Source of the DNA: an uncultured bacterium
Lineage (GTDB): Bacteria > Bacillota > Clostridia > Lachnospirales > Lachnospiraceae
Assembly (NCBI GenBank): GCA_948467735.1
Contig: CAOKFN010000055.1
Span: 1 to 31,960, forward strand
DNA: 31,960 nt
Reading direction: 5' to 3'
Of this stretch, positions 1 through 7,529 are shown piece after piece. A program made the translations under genes and the position numbers. The stretch's first letter is position 1. Each line of letters starts with the position of its first letter. Below the pieces are notes generated by a model that saw only the letters and a program-made list of their open reading frames with translations, was not told the DNA's origin and searched no databases.

Positions 1-38
1 CCTATTCTCTTTTCATGACCTGTAATATTTTTGTAATT

Positions 39-1175
39 TTATAAGTCTATCCTGCACTGCTGTCCCACAAATTGGCCATAAACGGCGGATAACGAATTCA
101 TGTGCCTGCGTTTTGTCTCCGCGGTCGGATGCACATAACGGTTCAGGGTAATCTTTACATCCGAATGCCCCAATATCTCGCTTAAGCTTTTAATATCGGC
201 GCCGCTGCTGACGCAGTTTGTGGCGAAGGTATGGCGCAGCACATGAAAATTCTTCTTTTTCACCCCGGCGTCCTGTAAATATTTTTGAAATTTATTCTGA
301 TATGTCCTTGGCTCCATGGGCTTCTTCCTGTTGATGACATACTCCTCCGGACTGCCGCAGTATGGCGCCAGAAGTTTTATTAGTTCATCCGACAGCGGAA
401 TTTCCCTTTTGGAGCATATACTCTTTGGCTCCCCTTCCAGCAGTGTGGTTCTGGCTTCTTTTCCGTTCACCGCAATCCGCTGTACCGTTGTATTCACATA
501 GAGCATTTTACTTTCCAAATCGATATCCTCCCACTTCAATGAACAGATTTCCCCCAAGCGCAGTCCGGTAGAAAGACAGATGACAATTCCCAGCTTATAA
601 ATATCCATGCTGTCGTATAGACATTGCAGCAATTTCGACTGTTCCGATTGATTCAGCGCCTCCACAGGCTTCGCCGCCGATTTCTGCCGCTGACAGGAAT
701 ATCTGGGAAGCCTGATATGATAATGGGATACCGTATATGAAATAACTTGATTCAGTACACATGAAATGCTTTTCTGCAGACTGCCGGACAACGCTTCCTG
801 TCCTTCGCATTGAAATGCTTCTCTCAAAACATCGTCCTCCAATTCCGCAAAGGAACGGGAACCCAGCTTTTCCTTGATATGCCTTTCATAAATTGACAAA
901 TATTTCATATAAGTTGCGTGTTTTTTTTCATTCTCAATAACAGTGAGCCATTCTTCCGCCGCTGTACGGAAAAGAAGCTTCTCCGCGACTCTCTTTTCTT
1001 CCAGCAAGGTATCCTTATGCATTTTTGCCGCGTACAGCTTCTCACGCAGCTCGCCATACGTCCTTGCATAAACGGAACGCAGTACATTTCTTCCCGTCTG
1101 CTGTTCCAGCACATAATATCTGCCCTCCCAGCGCCCGTCTTTTCTTTTACGAATGTTTTCTCCTCGTCTTGCCAT
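39..1175 (-). CDS. Tyrosine-type site-specific integrase
   Basis: Tyrosine recombinase that would cut and rejoin DNA to integrate or excise a mobile element. With the chosen start it has 378 residues. An N-terminal basic segment (MARRGENIRKRKDGRWEGRY) resembles the AP2-like arm-binding domain of ICE and phage integrases. A SAM-like core-binding region follows at about 70-170. The catalytic domain shows R206 (STGLRLGE), H311 and R314 (HVLRH), H337 (LGHSD) and the nucleophile Y347 (NRYVHP), so it appears intact. The reading frame is open upstream to 1355, but ATG 1175 has an AGGAGG site 9 nt upstream and a promoter at 1287-1315 lies inside the longer frame. I therefore use 1175. It is the first gene of the window and its stop is 38 nt from the edge, so the element it serves, if still present, is probably outside. 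I see no attachment site here. Confidence 0.93.
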   Translation of the reverse strand: MARRGENIRKRKDGRWEGRYYVLEQQTGRNVLRSVYARTYGELREKLYAAKMHKDTLLEEKRVAEKLLFRTAAEEWLTVIENEKKHATYMKYLSIYERHIKEKLGSRSFAELEDDVLREAFQCEGQEALSGSLQKSISCVLNQVISYTVSHYHIRLPRYSCQRQKSAAKPVEALNQSEQSKLLQCLYDSMDIYKLGIVICLSTGLRLGEICSLKWEDIDLESKMLYVNTTVQRIAVNGKEARTTLLEGEPKSICSKREIPLSDELIKLLAPYCGSPEEYVINRKKPMEPRTYQNKFQKYLQDAGVKKKNFHVLRHTFATNCVSSGADIKSLSEILGHSDVKITLNRYVHPTAETKRRHMNSLSAVYGQFVGQQCRIDL

Positions 1176-1286
1176 CTTTTGTATCCTCCTGACCATTTTT
1201 TGTCCCCTGTTTTTAGGAACGGGGGCTTCATGTAAGACGGAATCTGTGCGGAAGTTATCGCCTTCCTGACAAAAACCGCCTCTGAA

Positions 1287-1315
1287 ATTATAATAGCTTA
1301 TATAAAATGAGTCAG
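1287..1315 (-). promoter_or_regulatory. Promoter of the integrase
   Basis: Read on the minus strand: CTGACT, 17-nt spacer, TATAAT. The predicted transcript starts near 1280 and leaves a leader of about 105 nt before ATG 1175. The spacing is canonical and the -10 is perfect; the -35 matches at 4 of 6 positions. Confidence 0.6.
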
Positions 1316-1353
1316 TATCCACATAAATAACCGTCAGGCAGGATTTACACAGC

Positions 1354-1392
1354 AAAAAGGCGCCTTGGTTTTCTTATCCAAGACACCCTTTT
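1354..1392 (-). terminator. Bidirectional-looking terminator after the transglutaminase gene
   Basis: A stem of about 12 bp with one bulge (AAGGCGCCTTGG against CCAAGACACCCTT, 1357-1390) surrounds a 9-nt loop. Five A precede it and four T follow it, so on the minus strand it ends in a T run. It lies 35 nt after the stop of the 1428-3758 gene and just upstream of the integrase promoter, where it would insulate the two units. Confidence 0.75.
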
Positions 1393-1427
1393 CCTGACAA
1401 TATTTTCACGGCAATAACAGCTCCGCC

Positions 1428-3758
1428 TTAACGATATCTTACCAGAAACAGCCTCATCTTATAATAAGTATGGGCAAATCGTTTCTCCTTTCCGGTCAAT
1501 TCCAGCAGCCGCTCCCTCTCCTTCCTCACCCTTTCTAGCATTTTATCGTCCGCAGCCTTTCCGCCGTATACCACATTCTCATATTCCTCTATAAAATTAA
1601 GAGACGTCACCCCCAGCATATGGCTGCCCCGTTCCTGAAGCTCCTGAAGCGTTTCCTGTTCCTCTCTCGCCAGTCCCAGCCATGATAAAAGCCGCAGGTT
1701 TCTGCGAACCTCCACTCTCAGTTTCCCTTCCGGCGTCATCTTATGATACCGATATCTGCTCAGCATATTATCCGCCGCCAGCACAATCACATATCCCGCC
1801 AAAATTGCCGGAATTCCAAATCCTACCAGTCTTCTGAGTCGGCGCACGGCTTCCGCGTCTTCAAATACCTGTTCCTGCTCCTCCTCTTCTTTATTGTGAT
1901 TAGCCGCCACAAGCTCATCCCCGTCCAAATCCTCTTCTTCCTCTTCCTCCTCATAGAAAGAGGTATCCCCCCGTTCTCTCACTGCCCACGGCGTGTAGCG
2001 CAGTCCCTCATATCCGGGGGTGGGTTCAAACGGAATCCAGCCCACGCCTTCCATATACACTTCCGGCCAAGAATGCGACATGTTGGATAATACCGTAACT
2101 TCTCCTTCCCCTGCCGGAACGCAGAATCCGTTCACATATCGGGCAGGAAATCCTTCCGCTCTTGCCAGAAGCGCAAACGCCGTGGCAAAATAGGTGCAGT
2201 ACCCTTCTCTGCTTTCCAATAGAAAATAATCTAGAAATTCTTCGGCATCTGTAATATCCTCCGGCAGCTTCCCGGGCGTCCTTGTATAAGTAAAAGAGGC
2301 CAGTTCCCGTTCAATCGCCTGCAGCTTTTCCAAACCATTTTGAGCATCTTTCGTTATCCTTTCCAGATAATCCTCCACTTCCCCGGAAAGCGTTATTTCC
2401 TCCATATAATTATCATAAATCTTCTGCCGATGAGCGTCCACCATCTCCAGCGTAATCCGCTGGTTTGTATCTTTCGCGTACTGTCCCGCCAAGAGGTCCC
2501 ACAGCTCCTCATCCTGTTCCTGTCTTGCCGTCAGCAGCCGATCGAAAAGCTCCTGCCCCACATTGAGCTGATAATATGTTACATCATACTCCGTTCCATA
2601 CCCTTTCTGATTTTCCAAAAGCAGATCCCCGCCCTCAAAGGAATACTCCAAACCAAATCCGCCGGTTTTTATCACCTCTGACTTTAAAGGGGCAAAAACA
2701 TACTTTGTATTAAAAAATTCATAGCGAATCTTCAAATCCGTTTCGCATATATAATCGGATAGATACCTGCCGTCCAGCCTTCTGACGGCATATAAAGTTT
2801 CCATGGTATCAATAAACCGTTCCTTTTCACTGTCATGATATTCCTGCAGCCATTGTTTCCCGTCAAAGGTATCATATACTTTTCCTATCAGATAAATATT
2901 CGTCAAAAGGCTGCCCTGTCCCTGAACACGCATCACTTCACGGCTGTTCTCCCGAAAGCCTTCCCCCAGCTCCCCATCCTCGGAAAATCCGCTCAGCCCT
3001 ATTCCGAAATCTTCCCGGCCGCCCCGCAGTATATTCTGCGTCACAATCAGGAAATTTTCCCTCGCCCGATGATAAATATCCTTCACCCACTGCCAGTCAT
3101 ACGGGGTTTCCGGCGCGGGCGTCAGACTTAGTAACAATAAGTACGCCGCCAGAAACGGCGAAAGCCATACGATATGCTCCTCCAAGCCGCCGCTCCGGCT
3201 TTTTTTCCAATGCTTCTGCATCCATTCCACATAGACCAGCACAATATACAGAACAAGAAAGGCCATGCTGAAATGTGTCAAAGCGGCCTGCGTGAAAAGA
3301 CAAACCAGCAGAGCAGCCGCGCACACACATGCCAGCCCGATTTTGAACGCCCAGAATTTCTCCAGCACAATCTGAATCAAATAGCATACCGCCGCAATCA
3401 CGGCTGTCTGTACCAGCTGGCAGCCCGTCAGCCATTCCGTCTGCGCAATTCTGCTTCCTCCGCACCATCTCACATAAGCCCGCAGAAAGGAAACGCAGGC
3501 GTCCATGCCGATGACGGTCATGGACACCCCAAGGCCGATAAAAACTGTTACCAGACACAGAATCCGTCCTCTGGCGGGCAGAAAATTGATTCCTGCAAAG
3601 AGTACAAGTACCGCGGCCAAAACCAGTATATTCCACCTTGTGACCTCTCTAATGCCAAGGAGCGCTTCCGGAAGGAACAGGATGATACATGTCAAAATCC
3701 CGGCGCCCATGATCCGATATAATCCTTTTGCGTTTAAACGGCTTCTGATCTTCATCAC
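1428..3758 (-). CDS. Membrane-anchored transglutaminase-like protein (TgpA type)
   Basis: Large membrane protein of 776 residues. The first ~200 residues hold about six hydrophobic segments, as in the TgpA/DUF3488 family. A soluble region with a transglutaminase-like cysteine-protease fold follows, then a single membrane segment near 645-665 and a cytoplasmic tail. The triad is visible as C521 (EGYCTYFATA), H562 (SHSWPEVY) and E578 (WIPFEPTP), the last being Glu as is common in this subfamily. An acidic stretch (FYEEEEEEEDLDGDE) precedes the last membrane segment. The start is GTG 3758 or ATG 3755, both behind GGAAGGGAG; either way it overlaps the stop of the DUF58 gene (4 or 1 nt), showing translational coupling. 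It is the last gene of the moxR-DUF58-transglutaminase operon. The family pattern is clear but the substrate is unknown. Confidence 0.9.
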   Translation of the reverse strand: MMKIRSRLNAKGLYRIMGAGILTCIILFLPEALLGIREVTRWNILVLAAVLVLFAGINFLPARGRILCLVTVFIGLGVSMTVIGMDACVSFLRAYVRWCGGSRIAQTEWLTGCQLVQTAVIAAVCYLIQIVLEKFWAFKIGLACVCAAALLVCLFTQAALTHFSMAFLVLYIVLVYVEWMQKHWKKSRSGGLEEHIVWLSPFLAAYLLLLSLTPAPETPYDWQWVKDIYHRARENFLIVTQNILRGGREDFGIGLSGFSEDGELGEGFRENSREVMRVQGQGSLLTNIYLIGKVYDTFDGKQWLQEYHDSEKERFIDTMETLYAVRRLDGRYLSDYICETDLKIRYEFFNTKYVFAPLKSEVIKTGGFGLEYSFEGGDLLLENQKGYGTEYDVTYYQLNVGQELFDRLLTARQEQDEELWDLLAGQYAKDTNQRITLEMVDAHRQKIYDNYMEEITLSGEVEDYLERITKDAQNGLEKLQAIERELASFTYTRTPGKLPEDITDAEEFLDYFLLESREGYCTYFATAFALLARAEGFPARYVNGFCVPAGEGEVTVLSNMSHSWPEVYMEGVGWIPFEPTPGYEGLRYTPWAVRERGDTSFYEEEEEEEDLDGDELVAANHNKEEEEQEQVFEDAEAVRRLRRLVGFGIPAILAGYVIVLAADNMLSRYRYHKMTPEGKLRVEVRRNLRLLSWLGLAREEQETLQELQERGSHMLGVTSLNFIEEYENVVYGGKAADDKMLERVRKERERLLELTGKEKRFAHTYYKMRLFLVRYR

Positions 3759-4918
3759 AATCTCCCTTCCAGCCCGGCTTCCACAGGAATCACCACAATC
3801 CTTTTTCTCGCGTTCCCCTGCTTCACATAGTCCATCGGGTCCTGATTAGTTATGAGATAAACCACGACAATCACTCCGCCGGCGGTCAGCCGCTCTATGA
3901 TATCCATAACGGCGGGATACAGCTCATGAAGAATACAGAAAACAATTCTGCTGTTCCACAGGATTCCCTGCTCCATCACCTGCACCATCACATCCTGCGG
4001 ATTTTCCTCTTTGTCAAATACGATCTCCGAGACCTTATGATAAAAGCCGTCAAACTCGTTGATGCCCTCCACCTGCGCCCTTATCAATCCGTTCTGTCCA
4101 TAATATGCGGTAAACTCCATGTCCCTTCCGGCGAAAAAGAATCCCACCGCCAGAAAGGCTTCCAAAATCTTATTCTCCAAGGGCAGATATTCCTTCATCT
4201 CATCATTGTACCGCCTCGTATCGCAGAAAATGCTGATATCCTGATTCTCTTTCCCGGTCATGGTTCTGACTTTCAGTTTCCGCTCTCTGGCAGTGGCCTT
4301 CCAGTGAATCTGCTTCAGACTGTCTCCCTCCGCATAGTCTTTTACAAGAATATCCTGTTCCGTGCTGCCCAAGGCGTCCCTCTGGGTCAGCATCGGCAGA
4401 TCCCCAATGCTTGCAAGCCGGGACAGCTGGACAATTTTAGGGAATACCACCGCCTTAATCTGACCGGAAACAGTATGTCGAAGCTTAAACAGGCGGAAAA
4501 AATCCGTCAGGATAACCTCTTTCACGCCAATCCCATACTCTCCGCGATATTTGCAAATCAGCCTTGTCTCATAAGTGGAGCGATCTCCCGGCAGCAGTTC
4601 ATATTCCATATTGTCCTGAAACTCCTCCACATAAGAAAAAGCGGAATGCATCCTTACGCTGACGCCCGTATACGCAAAATAATCCTCATTTTGCAGCACA
4701 AAAAAGTATGGCATGGGCTGTCCGCACACCATATTCCTTTTCTCCGTCTCCTGATATATTTTAAATCTTGTATACACACAGAAAAGGTAAATTAACGAAA
4801 TCACCGGAAGAAGAGTCACTCCGAAAAAGAAACCGTAACTGACAACGCCGCCATAAAAACTGATTGCAATTAAGGACAGCACCCATAAGCCCAATAAAAT
4901 CCATCTGCGCACTTTCAT
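3755..4918 (-). CDS. DUF58 domain protein with two membrane segments
   Basis: Protein of 387 residues. Two hydrophobic segments at about 6-24 and 27-49 anchor it, leaving the rest on one side of the membrane. The DUF58 signature is at 195-218 (YAEGDSLKQIHWKATARER), in a region that in this family leads into a von Willebrand-A-like fold. DUF58 proteins nearly always sit next to a MoxR ATPase and a transglutaminase, as here, and are thought to be the substrate or scaffold of that chaperone-like ATPase; the exact role is not established. ATG 4918 has only a moderate ribosome site (GGGG about 11 nt upstream). The gap to moxR is 70 nt and the 3' end overlaps the next gene, so one transcript is likely. 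Confidence 0.9.
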   Translation of the reverse strand: MKVRRWILLGLWVLSLIAISFYGGVVSYGFFFGVTLLPVISLIYLFCVYTRFKIYQETEKRNMVCGQPMPYFFVLQNEDYFAYTGVSVRMHSAFSYVEEFQDNMEYELLPGDRSTYETRLICKYRGEYGIGVKEVILTDFFRLFKLRHTVSGQIKAVVFPKIVQLSRLASIGDLPMLTQRDALGSTEQDILVKDYAEGDSLKQIHWKATARERKLKVRTMTGKENQDISIFCDTRRYNDEMKEYLPLENKILEAFLAVGFFFAGRDMEFTAYYGQNGLIRAQVEGINEFDGFYHKVSEIVFDKEENPQDVMVQVMEQGILWNSRIVFCILHELYPAVMDIIERLTAGGVIVVVYLITNQDPMDYVKQGNARKRIVVIPVEAGLEGRL

Positions 4919-4988
4919 TTAACCGATACCCCTGCATTCCACAATGTTTCCCCTGTCAAACTGCCTCCGATTTTATCCGGTTCCCGGC

Positions 4989-5924
4989 TTACTCAACCGG
5001 GATTTTCACCTTGAGAATCAAATTTTTCAAAATACCCGCCGCGTCCGCCTTCTGTATTCTCGCCTCGGAAGACAGCACCAGCCTGTGCAGGAGCACCTGC
5101 ATCGCCACGGCTTTTACATCGTCCGGCTTCACATAATCTCTTTCCTGAAGAAACGCCTTTCCCTGAGAAGCCCGCATCAACGCCAGCATAGCCCTCGGAC
5201 TGGCTCCCAATACAAAGCGCTCCTCCTTTCTGGTCAACGCGACGATGTCCTCAATATAACCCAATATAGTTTCTTTCACTGTGATCCGTGAAACCGTTTC
5301 CTTAATTTTCAGAATATCCTCCGTCCGGCACACTGGCCGTACCGTATCCGGCGTCCTGCCGCTTAAGAATTGCATCGCCATTTGAATCTCCTGCGCCCGA
5401 TCCGGATATCCTACCGAAAGCCGCATCATAAAACGATCCATCTGTGCTTCCGGCAGAGTATAAGTACCGATAAATTCTATGGGATTCTGGGTGGCGATAA
5501 CCATGAACGGCTGCGGCAGCATATGTACTATCCCGTCCACCGTCACCTGCCCTTCCGCCATAGCTTCCAAAAGGCTGGCCTGAGTTTTGGGGGAGGTTCT
5601 GTTGATCTCGTCTGCAAGCAGAATCTGGTTCATCACCGCCCCCTCGCGATACTCAAAATCATTGGTTTTCATGTTATAGATAGACACCCCCGCCACGTCC
5701 CCCGGCAGCGTATCCGGCGTAAATTGAATCCTGCCAAAGCTTCCCTCCATACTTCTGGCGAGAATACCTGCCAGCGTGGTCTTTCCCACGCCCGGCACAT
5801 CCTCCAGAAGCATATGTCCCCCTGCGAAAAGGCAGATGAGCATATTCTCCACCACATCTTCCTTGCCCACAAATACACTGTTGATATTCTGCTCCAGACT
5901 TTTTGCCAAATCAAATTCCTTCAC
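4989..5924 (-). CDS. moxR: MoxR-family AAA+ ATPase
   Basis: AAA+ ATPase of the MoxR type (AAA_3), 311 residues from the chosen start. Walker A is DVPGVGKTT (42-50) and Walker B is ILLADEIN (101-108) with D105-E106. The family motif PGDVAGVSIYN (74-84) and the arginine-containing sensor regions follow. MoxR ATPases act as chaperones that mature or insert partner proteins, usually the VWA/DUF58 proteins encoded beside them. The frame is open from GTG 5933, but the perfect Shine-Dalgarno GAGGTGA overlaps that codon and sits 5 nt before GTG 5924, which decides the start. This GAGGTGA also contains the TGA stop of the upstream dehydrogenase, so translation of the two is probably coupled. Confidence 0.92.
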   Translation of the reverse strand: MKEFDLAKSLEQNINSVFVGKEDVVENMLICLFAGGHMLLEDVPGVGKTTLAGILARSMEGSFGRIQFTPDTLPGDVAGVSIYNMKTNDFEYREGAVMNQILLADEINRTSPKTQASLLEAMAEGQVTVDGIVHMLPQPFMVIATQNPIEFIGTYTLPEAQMDRFMMRLSVGYPDRAQEIQMAMQFLSGRTPDTVRPVCRTEDILKIKETVSRITVKETILGYIEDIVALTRKEERFVLGASPRAMLALMRASQGKAFLQERDYVKPDDVKAVAMQVLLHRLVLSSEARIQKADAAGILKNLILKVKIPVE

Positions 5925-5929
5925 TTGCT

Positions 5930-7018
5930 TCACCTCGTTTTTCGATAATAAGAAAATCCTCCCCCCATAATCTTCACATAGTCCTCGGACTTATCCCGCA
6001 TAATATGCAGTCCCCGTTCCAGCTCTTCCAACGGAAAGCGATGGGAAATTAATCTGCCGGGTACCGCCCGCTTCTGTGAAAGCCGCTCCAACACGTAATG
6101 CCAGTCATCCGCCGCGTCGTGAGTGAAAGAAGAATTCCATGTTCCCTTGATTGTAAGCTGATTGCGCAGGATTTTCCAATATACCTCCTTTTCCAGACAC
6201 ATATCGGAAGCCGGATTTCCAACCAGGCAGATTCTTCCTCCCGGAGCAGTATTATCCACCGCCTGCCTCAAAATCTCGTTTTTGCCCACACATTCAAAAA
6301 ATACGTCCGCTCCCGCCCCGCCGGTATGCTCCATAAGCCATTTCCCCACATCCTGCTTACGGCTGTCACAATAGGAATCCTCCGCCAGTCCCAGCTTCAG
6401 AGCATTCTGCTTTTGGAAATCCTTATTGCCGACCACAAGGATTCTGCCCATGCCCTGAGATTGATTCCTCCCCGCTTCCATGAGAAACATAAGGAGCAGC
6501 AGGCCTATGGTGCCCAGTCCGCAGACCGCCGCCGTATCCGACGCCTTAGGCATATTCTGCCGCATGGCATGCACCGCTACCGCCATCGGCTCCAGCATGG
6601 CGGCTTCCTCATAGGATACCGTATCGGGCAGCGCAATCAAACTGCTGACCGGTACGGCCGCATACTCTGCGAATCCGCCGTCCCTGCGGGAGCCCAGATA
6701 GTCATAATGCCTGCACATTTCATACTGCTTTCTGCCGCAGGGAGCACAGGTTCCGCAGGGAATCAACGGAAATATTCCCACGCGCCGGCCCAGCCATTCC
6801 GGGTCGCAGGCTGCGCCGACCTCCTCCACAATGCCTGAAAATTCATGTCCCGGTATCAAAGGATGCCGATGGGCTCCTGTCTTATAAATCCGCGGTATAT
6901 CAGAACCGCAGATGCCCGCCGCCTTCACAGCCACCAACACTTCTTTGCTGTCCAACGCAGGTTTTTCCACCGTCTCCAGCCGTATCTCATCCGGCCCATG
7001 TAAAACCCATGCTTTCAT
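5930..7018 (-). CDS. gatD: Zinc alcohol dehydrogenase, galactitol-1-phosphate 5-dehydrogenase-like
   Basis: Medium-chain zinc dehydrogenase of 362 residues. Catalytic zinc ligands C37 (GICGSD) and H58-E59 (PGHEFSG) are present, and the structural zinc site is C88-C91-C94-C102 (CGTCAPC...C). A GxGxxG-like NAD site (CGLGTIGLL) is near residue 165. The segments CGSDIPRIYKTGAH, YLGSRRDGGFAEY and KILRNQLTIKGTW closely follow E. coli GatD as I remember it, so NAD-dependent oxidation of galactitol 1-phosphate or a similar polyol phosphate is the best guess. Sorbitol dehydrogenase-like activity cannot be excluded. ATG 7018 follows GGAGGAGTGAAA. It is the first gene of a transcript continuing into moxR, with no transporter or tagatose-6-phosphate genes nearby. 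That is an odd companion for the moxR cluster. Confidence 0.85.
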   Translation of the reverse strand: MKAWVLHGPDEIRLETVEKPALDSKEVLVAVKAAGICGSDIPRIYKTGAHRHPLIPGHEFSGIVEEVGAACDPEWLGRRVGIFPLIPCGTCAPCGRKQYEMCRHYDYLGSRRDGGFAEYAAVPVSSLIALPDTVSYEEAAMLEPMAVAVHAMRQNMPKASDTAAVCGLGTIGLLLLMFLMEAGRNQSQGMGRILVVGNKDFQKQNALKLGLAEDSYCDSRKQDVGKWLMEHTGGAGADVFFECVGKNEILRQAVDNTAPGGRICLVGNPASDMCLEKEVYWKILRNQLTIKGTWNSSFTHDAADDWHYVLERLSQKRAVPGRLISHRFPLEELERGLHIMRDKSEDYVKIMGGGFSYYRKTR

Positions 7019-7095
7019 TTTTCACTCCTCCGAAGGCTCTTGTCCCATTTTTAATCATATATTGCCATATGGGCCATATATTTTCCCATAGTTAT

Positions 7096-7124
7096 ATTTT
7101 ATCATGCTCATCCTGCTTTATCAA
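7096..7124 (-). promoter_or_regulatory. Promoter of the gatD-moxR-DUF58-transglutaminase operon
   Basis: On the minus strand TTGATA, 17-nt spacer, TAAAAT. The transcript would start near 7089 and carry a leader of about 70 nt before ATG 7018. It lies immediately after the terminator of the candidate small RNA, so the operon can be expressed without read-through. Confidence 0.65.
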
Positions 7125-7125
7125 G

Positions 7126-7178
7126 AAATAAAACCTGCCGCCGGCCCATAGAGGCGGCCTCTCGTGAGCCGGACGGCA
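7126..7178 (-). terminator. Terminator of the candidate small RNA
   Basis: A GC-rich stem (TGCCG-CCGGC against GCCGG-A-CGGCA, 7136-7178) is capped by an inner AGAGG/CCTCT hairpin. On the minus strand it is followed by GGTTTTATTTC. The T run is interrupted but adequate for intrinsic termination. Confidence 0.6.
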
Positions 7179-7258
7179 AAACAAACTTTAGCGGCCGTTA
7201 CTGTGGCGCGTTTCCCAGCGCCGCATCCGATGATGGAAACTGGTTAATAGTTCCTATC
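7127..7258 (-). ncRNA. Candidate structured small RNA or riboswitch-like element, no known family
   Basis: About 130 nt lie between a canonical minus-strand promoter (7265-7293) and a GC-rich terminator (7126-7178). This stretch is much richer in GC than its AT-rich flanks. Next to the terminator stem it has a second hairpin, GGCGC(7205-7209)/GCGCC(7218-7222), extended by neighbouring pairs. Its loop (7210-7215, GTTTCC on plus) is complementary to GGAAAC at 7235-7240, allowing a pseudoknot. I compared it from memory with cobalamin, c-di-GMP, ykkC-type, fluoride, ZTP and T-box consensus features and found no convincing match. No ORF with a ribosome site lies in it. It may be a stand-alone RNA or a leader regulating read-through into the gatD-like gene. 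Confidence 0.45.
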
Positions 7259-7264
7259 ATATAA

Positions 7265-7293
7265 ATTATAGTCTCATTCCTATAAATTAACAA
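7265..7293 (-). promoter_or_regulatory. Promoter of the candidate small RNA
   Basis: On the minus strand TTGTTA, 17-nt spacer, TATAAT. The transcript would start near 7258, at the edge of the GC-rich structured block. Confidence 0.55.
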
Positions 7294-7375
7294 ATAGTTA
7301 TAAAGCATTCCATACCATACTTTTTAGGCATAATGACAGATAACTATTTTTAAAAAAATAATCTTTTTTAATAGA

Positions 7376-7405
7376 TTGCAGTCAATAGCTGTCATATGAT
7401 ATAAT
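7376..7405 (+). promoter_or_regulatory. Promoter of the hybrid histidine kinase gene
   Basis: TTGCAG (7376-7381), 18-nt spacer, TATAAT (7400-7405). Predicted start near 7412, giving a leader of about 118 nt before ATG 7530. The rest of the 7019-7529 gap is AT-rich apart from the structured element at 7127-7258. Confidence 0.65.
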
Positions 7406-7529
7406 ATTAAAACAATAGAAATATTAGCAAAAAGACATGAAATAATATGCCGCTGCTACTGTTTAAAAGCCGCAATGCCTTTAAATACTGTGGACGGACG
7501 CCGCCGAAAGCGGATATAGAGGTATAAAT

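Noticed and set aside
39..1175. Integrase as the mobiliser of the RADAR-type locus
   Set aside because: About 10 kb of unrelated chromosomal genes and terminators separate them, so a link cannot be supported.
1176..1355. Longer integrase start at 1355
   Set aside because: The integrase promoter lies within this extension, and ATG 1175 alone has a strong AGGAGG site and the family-typical beginning.
3097..3722. Overlapping ORFs of about 180 residues on both strands inside the transglutaminase gene
   Set aside because: They are frame shadows of its N-terminal membrane region, without ribosome sites or recognisable domains.
7127..7258. Cobalamin riboswitch (a CGCCACAGTAACGG-like stretch on the minus strand)
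   Set aside because: The other conserved blocks, including the GGTG-AAATCC segment and the B12 box, are missing.
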